Below, piece after piece: positions 41,506-52,070 of a stretch of 64,000 bases of DNA. The translations under genes and the position numbers were made by a program. This DNA is from Labrys sp. KNU-23 (GTDB lineage Bacteria; Pseudomonadota; Alphaproteobacteria; Rhizobiales; Labraceae). Position 1 is the stretch's first letter, and the number at the start of each line of letters is the position of its first letter. The notes under the pieces were generated by a model. The model was not told the origin of the DNA, did not search any database, and worked only from the letters and a program-made list of their open reading frames with translations. The stretch covers positions 2,987,501 through 3,051,500 of the forward strand of contig NZ_CP043489.1 in the NCBI RefSeq assembly GCF_008330945.1, read 5' to 3'.

Positions 41506-44178
41506 TCAGCCTGGATTGAAGATGAAGTCTTCACCGGGCAGGGAGCCATAGGTAAAGGGCTCCTGCTTGCGGTCGGTTGCCTTCATCACGTCGTCGCGCA
41601 CCAGGCGGAAGAGCTTGCCGATCTCGATACCGGGCTTCTGCAGATTGCTGGTCAGGGCGGTGACGAAGGGCGAGTTGCCACCGCTGCCGTCGAGGGCGAC
41701 CTCACCGGCCTTGGCGGCATAGACGACGAGCGTGCCGCCATCCGGCTCGACCCGGCTGAGGCCGCGCGAGACGGCGCGCGTTGCCGTCTTGCGCGTCATG
41801 TTGGCCAGGAAGGGATTGTTGCGGCAGGCATCGAGGATGACCAGGCGCATGCCCTTGGCGCCTTCGCTGGCAGCCATCACCCGGTCGAGCGGCACGGCCT
41901 CGAAGGTGACATCGCGGTCCGAGGCGAGCTTGGCGTCAACAGGCACCAGATAATTGGTGTTGGCGATCTCGATACCGTGGCCGGCATAATAGATAACCGC
42001 CCAATCGGCTCCGTCGGCCTGGCTGGCGAAATCCTGCAGGGCGCGGTTGAGGCTGCGGAAATCGGTGTCTTCCGCCAGCGTCACCTCGGCAAAACCGATC
42101 TTGCGCAGGGTGTCGGCGACCTTGGCGGCGTCATTCCTGGGATTGGGCAGGGCCGCGACATTGGCATAGTTGGAATTGCCGATCACCAGGGCGACCCGGC
42201 GGCCGAGCGCGATCTTGGCCTGGGGCTGCAGCGCGGCCAGCGTGGCCACCTGCGGCGAGCCGGCTGTGGCCGGAGCGCTGCCTCCCTGGGGCGCGCCAGC
42301 GCCCGCAATCAACTTCGCCGCCATGGCCTGCTTGGCTTTTTCCAGCCCCACGGTGGCCAGGCCATTGCCAGGCATCAGGTTCAACTGGGCCTGATAGTCG
42401 GCAATGGCGAGTTCCGGCAGGCCCGAGGCGAGATAGAGATCGCCGCGCTGGCGCAGGATGAAGCCCTTGCGGCCGAGGCTCAGGGCCTTGGCGAAGTCGG
42501 CAAGGGCATTGGCGCTGTCCTTCTTGCCGGCATAGGCGAGGGCGCGGGCGTGAAAGGCCGCGCTATCATTGGGAGCGATGGCGAGAGCCTGCGTGGCGTC
42601 GGCGAGCGCACCGTCCGGATTGCCGCTGAAGACGCGGGCAAAGGACCGATTGACGAAATTGCCAGCGTCCTTGCCGCCATCGGCGGCGATTTTGGCGGTG
42701 GTCAACACTTCGACCTGGGCGAAATCCGCGGCCGCCTCGCTGGTGCGTCCCAGCTCGGCCAGGGCGATGCCGCGATTGCCAAAGTCGACAGGAAGCACCT
42801 TGTCGCCGCCCTTGACGATCATGAAACTGAGATCGGTCACCGCTTCATCCGCCCGTCCGAGGCGGAGCAGGGCCGAGCCGCGATAGGCGCGAACCACGGC
42901 ATTGTCGGGGGCAAGATTCAAGGAGGCGTCATAGTCGGGAATGGCCTTGGCATAGTCGCCGAGGTCGAAATAGGCATTGCCGCGGTTGGAGAAGTCGGCG
43001 GCCGTCGGCGTTTTCTTGGCGATCGCCTGGCTGTAGTCCGCCACCGCCGCATCATATTTCGACTGGCCGTAGCGGACATGCCCGCGCTGCGTGTAATAGC
43101 TTGCCTGGCTGGGATCGATGGCGATGGCCTGGTCGAGATCGGCAAGGGCGAGATCGGCCTTGTTCTGCCTGTTGTAGCCGACAGAGCGGTTGAACAGGAC
43201 CGTCGGCCGGTTGTTCGCCAGCAACGTGTCGGCCGACAGTGCCGCCGTGCAGGCGGTGACGATCTCGGCGGCGTCCTTCGCTTTGGCGCAGATGTCGAGT
43301 TGCCGGTTGAGTTCGGCCGTCGACATCTTGGCGGTGCCCTGCGCGGCCTGCCCCGCTGCGGCGGCGATATAGGGATTGGCAACGGTCTTCGGCCGGATCG
43401 AGAGCCCCATGACGATGGCGGCATTCGCGAAACTGGACCGTTTCTTGCGATCCCAGCTGGCGATGAAGCCGACGATCGCATCGTCCTTCTGTGCGATGCT
43501 CGTATAGAGGCCCTGTTTGGCATCACCGCCGACGATCACGAAACGGGTGGGCTGTGCCTCACCCTGATCGTCGAGCATGATGGCATATTTGACCTTGCCG
43601 GCGGCCTTCTTCATGTCGGCGAACATTCGATCGAGCCGTTCGCGCGATCCCGTCATGTTGATCAACTGAACCAGCGCGTCGCCCGATGGCGTCGTATAGC
43701 GAGTGTCGCCCTTGACCGCCTGCTGCTTGGTCAGCACGCCGGCGGGGTAGCTGATCTTCAGGACGCTGTTTTCCAGGGTCTTGAGATTGGCCGTGCGCCG
43801 GATCGAAGCAACGCGGCCGTCCAACTCACTGACCAGGGCTGCAGTGGGCGCACCCGTTTCAGGCAGATTGTTGCTGCGTTGATATTGGCGGATGGCCTGA
43901 TAGGTGGCGTTGTAGAAGACCCCCGAAACAGGCGGAGAGCTCTCTTCTGGAAACATGCCGGCCCAGGCCAGGTCTTCCTGCAGATTGGCGATCTGTTGGG
44001 TGCTCAATTGGTTGGCCGCCGTCTGGGCGGTGGCAAAGGTGCCTTCCTGGCTCTGCGCAGCATGAGGTGCGGCCACTGCAAACACTGCGACCAGACAGAG
44101 TTTCCTGGCGAGATCCATGGACGAGCCTCGCCAGGAAACTCTGCCGAGGCAAGCGGCGATCGCTTTCAGTCGAAACAT
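41506..44178 (-). CDS. Exported TPR-caspase family (C14) protein, paralogue 2
   Basis: An 890-residue protein with the same layout as its neighbour: shared N-terminal module (LQEDLAWAGMF, ATYQAIRQYQ, RFVIVGGDAKQGLYTSI), TPR repeats from about 310 to 640, linker, and a C-terminal caspase domain with His734 in YYAGHGIE and Cys785 in LDACRNNPF. The start is uncertain. ATG 44178 gives MFRLKAIAACLG, which aligns with the paralogue MLRLKTIAALIG and has GAGGT upstream. ATG 44118 gives a cleaner signal peptide (MDLARKLCLVAVFAV...AQSQ). A 16-bp inverted repeat surrounds the second ATG. It lies 166 bp from the next caspase gene. Confidence 0.9.
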   Translation of the reverse strand: MFRLKAIAACLGRVSWRGSSMDLARKLCLVAVFAVAAPHAAQSQEGTFATAQTAANQLSTQQIANLQEDLAWAGMFPEESSPPVSGVFYNATYQAIRQYQRSNNLPETGAPTAALVSELDGRVASIRRTANLKTLENSVLKISYPAGVLTKQQAVKGDTRYTTPSGDALVQLINMTGSRERLDRMFADMKKAAGKVKYAIMLDDQGEAQPTRFVIVGGDAKQGLYTSIAQKDDAIVGFIASWDRKKRSSFANAAIVMGLSIRPKTVANPYIAAAAGQAAQGTAKMSTAELNRQLDICAKAKDAAEIVTACTAALSADTLLANNRPTVLFNRSVGYNRQNKADLALADLDQAIAIDPSQASYYTQRGHVRYGQSKYDAAVADYSQAIAKKTPTAADFSNRGNAYFDLGDYAKAIPDYDASLNLAPDNAVVRAYRGSALLRLGRADEAVTDLSFMIVKGGDKVLPVDFGNRGIALAELGRTSEAAADFAQVEVLTTAKIAADGGKDAGNFVNRSFARVFSGNPDGALADATQALAIAPNDSAAFHARALAYAGKKDSANALADFAKALSLGRKGFILRQRGDLYLASGLPELAIADYQAQLNLMPGNGLATVGLEKAKQAMAAKLIAGAGAPQGGSAPATAGSPQVATLAALQPQAKIALGRRVALVIGNSNYANVAALPNPRNDAAKVADTLRKIGFAEVTLAEDTDFRSLNRALQDFASQADGADWAVIYYAGHGIEIANTNYLVPVDAKLASDRDVTFEAVPLDRVMAASEGAKGMRLVILDACRNNPFLANMTRKTATRAVSRGLSRVEPDGGTLVVYAAKAGEVALDGSGGNSPFVTALTSNLQKPGIEIGKLFRLVRDDVMKATDRKQEPFTYGSLPGEDFIFNPG
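44097..44142. repeat. 16-bp perfect inverted repeat inside the caspase-2 N terminus
   Basis: AGAGTTTCCTGGCGAG (44097-44112) and its exact complement (44127-44142), with a 14-bp loop that contains the alternative start codon (44116-44118). Could sequester the second start in messenger RNA, or mark a small insertion that duplicated the protein N terminus. Confidence 0.6.
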
Positions 44179-44476
44179 CTTAAGTTTTACCTCAGCCCGA
44201 ACACCGAGCCGGCAGTCTCGCCAAGACCCTTGTCCGCGGAGATCCCGCCCGCTGGGATCCTCGTCGGCAGTCTCGGAGACGGGGGCCGAACTCTGGACCA
44301 TTTGTTACAATGGATTGGCGCTTGGCAATAATGAAAAGTGCAGGCGATGATGCACCGGGACCTATCGTAGCGAAGCGCCGCCATCTGCGATGAAGGGAAG
44401 CGGTCTTTTCTTACCATCGGGGTCTGGGCGCCGAGTTCTGCAAGTAATGCGCCCATCTGTGGAGGCTGCCTTTGCT

Positions 44477-45862
44477 CTATGATTTGGGCGCGCAGGTCAG
44501 CGTGACGGCGGCTTTGCTCGGGTCGCCGCCGCGCTCGGGGGGCGCAACGCCGCTGGCGCGCAGGAAAGCGGTGACGAACAGTCCCTTCAAGGCCGTCGCA
44601 TCGCCATTGGCCGCGGCGAGGCCTGCCAGGGCCCCGTCCTTGTCGATCAAGGCGCCAGGTGCGCCCGCACCGAGCGACACGCGGCGACTATCGTCATTGC
44701 CGCCGGTCAGCGCAGTGACGGTGGTGGCGAGTGGTGTGGGGCCGGACAGCAGAGCGACGGATTCGCCTTGCGTCAGCGCCGGCTGCCGCCAGGCGAGCGG
44801 CGTCGGCCCGGGGGGCGGGCTGGCCCGGACCAGCGCGACGTCGTTGCCGAGGTCGCCGCCGATCACCTTGGCCGTGGCCCCACCCTGCAGGGTCACGGTT
44901 TCGCATCCGGCCACCAGGCCAGCATAGGTGAGGATATCGCCGTTCAAAGACACCAGGGTGCCCAAGCCGGTCTTGGCGGCCGTCGAGGCGCCGGACGGCA
45001 AGGGCACGGGCGGCCCTGCCGGTTTCGGCGGTTCGGGAGCCGGAGCCGGTTTGTCGGCGGGCTTGGCGATCGGCGGAGCCTCGGCGGCGGCCCCCCTGCC
45101 GCTATCGGCCAATTTCATCGAAGAGGCCATTGCGATGGACACGCGGTCGAAGCCCGGGGAAAGTGCCGGGTCCCAGCCGAGGGCGAAACCGCGAGAATCG
45201 GCATCGGTCTTGACGAAGCGCAGATAGAAGCTCTTGCCGTCATTGCTGCCGGCGACCACCAGGAAATCCGGGCGCAGCAACGAATAGGTGACTTTGCGCC
45301 CGGGACGCTCGGTCTTGAGGCGGGTGAACAGGGCCTCGAAGCTCTCCTTCTCTGCCGGGATGGCGAGAATATCGAGGGTGACGTCGTTCTTGGACGTGGC
45401 GAAATGCGGACCGTTCTTGCCTTCCGTCCTCACCGTGGTCAGCTTGGCCGGATAGCCCAGCGTGATGCCGCGTTCCGTGATGGTTTCGAAGCCATAGCGC
45501 GCCGTGAACTTGGCGGCGTGCTGGGCGAGAGTGATACGCTGGGGCGGCGTGAATATGCCGGTCTCCTTGGCCTTGATGCGTTTCTGGAAGGCTCGGATCG
45601 CATCGTAGCTGCGCTTGCCCATCTCGCCTGACGGCAGTGAATTGAGATCGCCGGTCCAGATCAGGTCCTGCTGGATCGAGGCGAAATCTTCGACGCCCAT
45701 CGTTGCGGCGGCAGCCTTGGCAGCCTCGAAAACAGGGTCGGTGGCGGGGGCCGCCGGAGCCGGTGGCGCTGCGGCCGGCGGTTTGGTCTGGGCGAAGGCA
45801 TGGCCGGCACAGATGGCCGAAATCGCCAACACGCAAGCGCCAATCGTCCGTATCCGCCGCAT
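44477..45862 (-). CDS. Exported trypsin-like pseudoprotease sharing the caspase N-terminal module
   Basis: A 461-residue protein. A signal peptide (1-25, SAICAGHAFAQ) and an Ala/Pro-rich spacer precede the module shared with the two caspase genes: SIQQDLIWTG (62-71), SYDAIRAFQK (85-94), GITLGYPAKL and FLVVAGSNDGKSFYLRF. A Pro-rich linker (about 260-290) leads to a chymotrypsin-fold domain of the DegP/trypsin_2 type (about 299-440). Catalytic positions are degenerate: TNAHVV has become TYAGLV (His to Gly315) and GNSGGPL has become GAPGALI (Ser to Pro402); only Asp341 in NDVALVR remains. It is probably a binding or sensing protein. Start chosen at MRRIRTIG, 9 bp after GGGGG; MAGM three codons earlier is possible. 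Confidence 0.82.
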   Translation of the reverse strand: MRRIRTIGACVLAISAICAGHAFAQTKPPAAAPPAPAAPATDPVFEAAKAAAATMGVEDFASIQQDLIWTGDLNSLPSGEMGKRSYDAIRAFQKRIKAKETGIFTPPQRITLAQHAAKFTARYGFETITERGITLGYPAKLTTVRTEGKNGPHFATSKNDVTLDILAIPAEKESFEALFTRLKTERPGRKVTYSLLRPDFLVVAGSNDGKSFYLRFVKTDADSRGFALGWDPALSPGFDRVSIAMASSMKLADSGRGAAAEAPPIAKPADKPAPAPEPPKPAGPPVPLPSGASTAAKTGLGTLVSLNGDILTYAGLVAGCETVTLQGGATAKVIGGDLGNDVALVRASPPPGPTPLAWRQPALTQGESVALLSGPTPLATTVTALTGGNDDSRRVSLGAGAPGALIDKDGALAGLAAANGDATALKGLFVTAFLRASGVAPPERGGDPSKAAVTLTCAPKS

Positions 45863-45927
45863 TCCTGCCATCCCCCAACTACACCAGCTACCTTTGTATA
45901 ACGCTGCTCCATGACGGCAAGCGTTCT

Positions 45928-48156
<2,229 letters not shown>

Positions 48157-48240
48157 ATCGGCACCATGGGCAGGCCGGCACGACTTGTCGAGGCATGTCG
48201 TGTGAGAGCGGATAGGCCGATAGTGGAAGAGCGGCCGGCT

Positions 48241-49470
48241 TCAGGCGCTCCTGCTGGGGAAACGGTCGGCATCGCTCAGGGGCTTGAACAGGCGCGACCA
48301 GGCAAGGGCGACGAGGATCGTGCCGAGGCCGCCGAGTACCACGGCCTCCACCGGGCCGAGCAGCGCGGCGGTCAGGCCTGATTCGAACTCTCCCAATTGG
48401 TTTGAAGTGCCGACGAACATGGCGTTGACAGCGCTGACCCGCCCCCGCATTGCGTCGGGCGTGCCGAGCTGGACCAGGGTTGAACGCACCACAACGCTGA
48501 CGACGTCGGCGGCCCCCATGACCACCAGCGCCGGCAGCGAGAGGGCAAACCAGGACGACAGGCCGAAGACGATGGTGGCCAGGCCGAACAGCGCGACGGC
48601 TGCGAACATCTTCAGGCCAACCCGCCGTTCCAGCGGCCAACGCGCCAGTATCAGGGACATGGAGAGGGCGCCGAGGGCCGGGGAAGCCCTGAGCACGCCG
48701 AGGCCGAGAGCATTGGTGTGGAGAATGTCACGGGCATAGATCGGCAGCAGGGCCGTGGCACCACCGAGCAGCACCGCGACCATGTCGAGGGAGATCGCTC
48801 CCAGAATGATCGGCCGGCTCCTGATGAAGGAGAAGCCCGAAAACACCGATCTGAGGGTCGCCGGCTCGCGCACGGCCGGCGGCACGAGGATCCGCAGGCG
48901 TGAAACCAGGATCGAGGCCAGGCCGTAGAATAAAGCGACGAAAAGATAGGCTGGGCCGGGGCCGATGATGTAGAGCAGGCCGCCCAAGGCAGGACCGATG
49001 ATGGTGGCGGTCTGGATGGCGGAGGCCGACAGGGCCAGGGCTCGCGGCAATTGAGGGGGGCTGACGATCATCGGCAGCAGAGCGGCCGTTGTCGGCATCT
49101 CGAAAGTGCGACAGGCGCCGATCACGACGGCGGCGGCGAAAATGATGGTTGGGCTGATCATGCCCTGCCAGGAAGCAAAAGCCAGCGCGGCCCCCGTCAG
49201 TCCCGCCACCATCTGGCAGCAGCGCACGACGGTACGGCGGTCGAAGCGATCTGCGATGTGACCGGCCGGAATGGTCAGCGCCAGCATGGGCAGGAACTGG
49301 CACAGGCCGACAAGGCCGAGATGGAGGGCGGAACGGGTGAGATCATAGATCTGCCAGCCGATCACCACCGAGATGATCTGGAAGCAGCCGGTGGAGAGCA
49401 CGCGGGCGGACCAGAATAGTCCAAATCCGTTATGACGAAGAAGGGAGGGCGTGTCCTGAACGGCGGACAT
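48241..49470 (-). CDS. MFS transporter (EntS/MFS_3-like)
   Basis: A 409-residue inner-membrane transporter with about 12 hydrophobic helices. The MFS loop 2-3 signature appears as GHIADRFDRRTVV (about 70-82). FWSARVLSTGCFQIISVVIGWQIYDLT at the N terminus and SLPALVVMGAADVVSVVVRS in the second half resemble the MFS_3 group, which includes the enterobactin exporter EntS. No siderophore genes are adjacent, so the substrate is unknown. It is monocistronic between recD2 and the outer-membrane protein pair. Confidence 0.88.
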   Translation of the reverse strand: MSAVQDTPSLLRHNGFGLFWSARVLSTGCFQIISVVIGWQIYDLTRSALHLGLVGLCQFLPMLALTIPAGHIADRFDRRTVVRCCQMVAGLTGAALAFASWQGMISPTIIFAAAVVIGACRTFEMPTTAALLPMIVSPPQLPRALALSASAIQTATIIGPALGGLLYIIGPGPAYLFVALFYGLASILVSRLRILVPPAVREPATLRSVFSGFSFIRSRPIILGAISLDMVAVLLGGATALLPIYARDILHTNALGLGVLRASPALGALSMSLILARWPLERRVGLKMFAAVALFGLATIVFGLSSWFALSLPALVVMGAADVVSVVVRSTLVQLGTPDAMRGRVSAVNAMFVGTSNQLGEFESGLTAALLGPVEAVVLGGLGTILVALAWSRLFKPLSDADRFPSRSA

Positions 49471-49620
49471 GAAGGGCTTTCAATATGACTTGATGCAATG
49501 AAGGAAACAGTGACTGCAGGATCGTGCATCGGAGCAAGATCACCACGGCGGATGTCCTTGCCAATATTCCCGCCAGCTCTACCCAGATATGTAGCGATAT
49601 TCGGTTCATGGCCCAGAAAA

Positions 49621-49647
49621 GAAAAAGCCCGGCTCTCGCCGGGCTTT
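49621..49647 (-). terminator. Rho-independent terminator of the first Omp gene
   Basis: On the minus strand AAGCCCGGC/GCCGGGCTT stem, 4-nt loop and T tract, 28 bp after the stop. A matching hairpin follows the duplicate gene. Confidence 0.87.
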
Positions 49648-49674
49648 TCCTGCACATTGATCCAGATACGCGGA

Positions 49675-50328
49675 TCAGAACTTGTAGCTCACGCCGAGGT
49701 TCAGATCGACAGCGTCGAACTTCACCTTCGTGCGCTCGCCGGCAATGGTGACGCTCTTGTCGCCGAGGTCGATGTAACGGGCTTCGCCACGAACGATCCA
49801 GTTCGGGTCGATAGCGTATTCGACGCCGGCGCCAGCCGTCCAACCCACGCGGGTGTCGGTCTTGGAACCGACGCCGGCAATGCTGGTCTTGACGTTGCCG
49901 TAGGCAACACCACCCGTCACGTAGGGCAGGATGTTGTCGAAGGCATAGCCGAAGCGAGCACGGGTCGAGCCCATCCACTCGTTCTTGAGGGTGCCGCGGG
50001 CAACGACGTCGCCGTTGGTGATCGACTTCGACTTCTTGAAGCTCGAATAATCGATGTCGGTCTCAAGGCCAACGACGAAGCCGCCGTCGAACTGGGCATT
50101 GTAGCCGGCATGCACGCCGCCGATGAAGCCGGCGCCGTCGAACTTGGCATGATCAATCTTGCCCTGGCCGACCAGAGCACCGGCGTGGACACCAGCGTAG
50201 AAGCCGGTCCAGTTGTAGACAGGAGCGACGACCGGGGCGACCGGCTCGACAGCCTGGGGAGCCAGATCGGCAGCGAAAGCCGAGGTCGAGGTGAGCAGGA
50301 GAGCCGCGAGGGCCAAACGCATTTTCAT
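49675..50328 (-). CDS. Outer-membrane beta-barrel protein, Omp25/31-type (copy 1)
   Basis: A 217-residue protein with a signal peptide (1-20, LLLTSTSAFA-ADLAPQ) and an eight-stranded OMP_b-brl barrel. The first strand is NWTGFYAGVHAGA, and the last residues LNLGVSYKF end in Phe, the signal for outer-membrane insertion by BAM. Such proteins are abundant surface proteins in Hyphomicrobiales. It differs from the second copy at 10 of 217 residues, all after residue 83. It has its own terminator and an AT-rich upstream region. Confidence 0.93.
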   Translation of the reverse strand: MKMRLALAALLLTSTSAFAADLAPQAVEPVAPVVAPVYNWTGFYAGVHAGALVGQGKIDHAKFDGAGFIGGVHAGYNAQFDGGFVVGLETDIDYSSFKKSKSITNGDVVARGTLKNEWMGSTRARFGYAFDNILPYVTGGVAYGNVKTSIAGVGSKTDTRVGWTAGAGVEYAIDPNWIVRGEARYIDLGDKSVTIAGERTKVKFDAVDLNLGVSYKF

Positions 50329-50849
50329 TACTAGGTCTCCAGACCGGAAATTCAGTGTGGGAGCATATAAACAGAAACCATCCTGGGAGTCTGTAGCATT
50401 CCGGTCACAGTGCCAGACAAACGAAATGGATTGGGCTGAGATTCTTATAAAGACCGAAGATTTTGTCTCGACTCCATATGGTTAAAATTTGATGTATTTC
50501 CGAATTTTTGCTTTTGAAACATAAGGAATTGAAAATATTTCGAAACGAGCATCGGTGTTATTGGAAAGGCTATATGAGATTTGCGTGCGGGAGCGATAAT
50601 GCAAGTGCAAGTATTTTCACCGTTGCAGGTTTTCGCATCCACTGAGTGCTGCAGATGACAGCCGGCAGCTCCAAGTTCGTGTCCGCTGCCGTGTAACGCC
50701 GTGCCCTCGTTCCAGCTGGGTAAATCACTCTTTCTTTCGGCTACCCAGTTGGCCGGAGGCCTCGAAGAATTTGCGGATGAAAAGCAGGCGTTTCGCCATG
50801 TTCATCGGCAAATGAGTCCAGATGGCCTTGTCCGAATGGACGTTACAAA
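50329..50849. other. AT-rich spacer between the duplicated Omp genes
   Basis: About 520 bp without a gene. The part nearest the first Omp gene (50330-50570) is far more AT-rich than the surroundings and probably contains its promoter and a long leader. A small inverted repeat (CCAGCTGGGTA/TACCCAGTTGG, about 50709-50752) lies in the distal part. Confidence 0.5.
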
Positions 50850-50874
50850 GAAAAAGCCCGGCTTTCGCCGGGCT
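50850..50874 (-). terminator. Rho-independent terminator of the second Omp gene
   Basis: AGCCCGGC/GCCGGGCT stem with T tract on the minus strand, 31 bp after the stop; duplicated along with the gene. Confidence 0.85.
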
Positions 50875-50904
50875 CTTCCTTACGCAATGATCCAGATACG
50901 CGGA

Positions 50905-51558
50905 TCAGAACTTGTAGCTCACACCGAGGTTCAGGTTGACGGCGTCGAACTTCACCTTCGTGCGGTTGCCGGCAATGGTGACGCTCTTGTCGCCAAGGTC
51001 GACGTAACGAGCTTCGCCGCGGACGATCCAGTTCTGGTCGATGGCGTATTCGACGCCAGCGCCAGCCGTCCAACCAACGCGGGTGTCGGTCTTGGAACCG
51101 ATGCCGGCAAGGCTGGTCTTGACGTTGCCGTAAGCAACACCGCCCGTCACGTAGGGCAGGATGTTGTCGAAGGCATAGCCGAAGCGAGCGCGGGTCGAAC
51201 CCTGCCATTCGCTCTTGAGCGTGCCGCGGGTAACGACGTCGCCGTTGGTGATCGACTTCGACTTCTTGAAGCTCGAGTAGTCGATATCAGTCTCGAGACC
51301 AACGACCCAGCCACCGTCGAACTGGGCATTGTAGCCGGCATGCACGCCGCCGATGAAGCCGGCGCCGTCGAACTTGGCATGATCAATCTTGCCCTGGCCG
51401 ACCAGAGCGCCAGCGTGGACACCAGCGTAGAAGCCGGTCCAGTTGTAGACGGGAGCGACGACCGGAGCGACCGGCTCGACAGCCTGGGGAGCCAGGTCGG
51501 CAGCGAAAGCCGAGGTCGAGGTCAACAGAAGAGCCGCGAGGGCCAAACGCATTTTCAT
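50905..51558 (-). CDS. Outer-membrane beta-barrel protein, Omp25/31-type (copy 2)
   Basis: A 217-residue twin of the gene at 49675-50328. Residues 1-83 are identical. The ten substitutions after that include Phe84 to Trp and several that cluster in predicted surface loops (VTRGTLKSEWQGS region). Signal peptide, barrel strands and C-terminal SYKF are the same. The start is set at MKMRLALAAL as in the twin; the frame is open 68 codons further upstream through AT-rich DNA. Its separate terminator and promoter region suggest the two copies can be expressed independently. Confidence 0.93.
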   Translation of the reverse strand: MKMRLALAALLLTSTSAFAADLAPQAVEPVAPVVAPVYNWTGFYAGVHAGALVGQGKIDHAKFDGAGFIGGVHAGYNAQFDGGWVVGLETDIDYSSFKKSKSITNGDVVTRGTLKSEWQGSTRARFGYAFDNILPYVTGGVAYGNVKTSLAGIGSKTDTRVGWTAGAGVEYAIDQNWIVRGEARYVDLGDKSVTIAGNRTKVKFDAVNLNLGVSYKF

Positions 51559-52070
51559 AGTTCGATACTCCAAAAACCGGAAAATCACAGTGGCTGGATA
51601 TAAGCAGAAAGCGTTGACGGAGTCTGTAGCGTTTTCGCCACACCAGCTTTCGAACTGGTGACAGGCCCGCGCAGATTTCAAGGCAAAAATAAGACAGGTG
51701 TGATGGCATCTGCTAGTTAAAATACAATTAAACAACTTTTGAAAACATAAATATTTTCCCAATAAAATTCAAATTTCGTGATAATTCATGAATTAATGAG
51801 ATCTATACGTGTTGTTTGAATCGAACGTCGAGGAATTATCTGCCGGGTATCATGGGTATCATGGGTATCGGAGGCAAACAGAGGAGATCTATGCTTGCGG
51901 GGCGCTTCATGCTGCTCCGCAGCACGTTACAGGCCAAGTCGATCCCCTCGGCAATTGTGCAAAGAACATGCCCCATTTGCGCCACATTATGGGGTGGATT
52001 GTGGCGTGGGATTGCCTTGCTGCAATAAGGGGGCAGGTCTGCATCATTCGCATGGCTGCCCGATTTTCCC
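51559..52070. other. AT-rich Omp promoter region and short tandem repeat
   Basis: A 512-bp gap. 51700-51810 is strongly AT-rich and probably carries the second Omp promoter. At 51845-51869 the 9-mer GGGTATCAT is repeated almost three times. Short frames across it have no recognisable product. Confidence 0.5.

Noticed and set aside
41437..44331. A 964-codon open frame antisense to the second caspase gene
   Set aside because: It is a product of GC-rich third positions opposite a real gene. It has low-complexity Gly/Ala/Arg/Gln content, no domain and no ribosome-binding site, while the other strand has a signal peptide, TPRs and a caspase domain.
50445..50642. A 65-codon frame between the Omp genes
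   Set aside because: AT-rich promoter-like DNA, no ribosome-binding site and no recognisable sequence.
51840..51872. Short tandem repeat considered as a CRISPR or iteron array
   Set aside because: The units are 9 bp with no spacers and fewer than three full copies.
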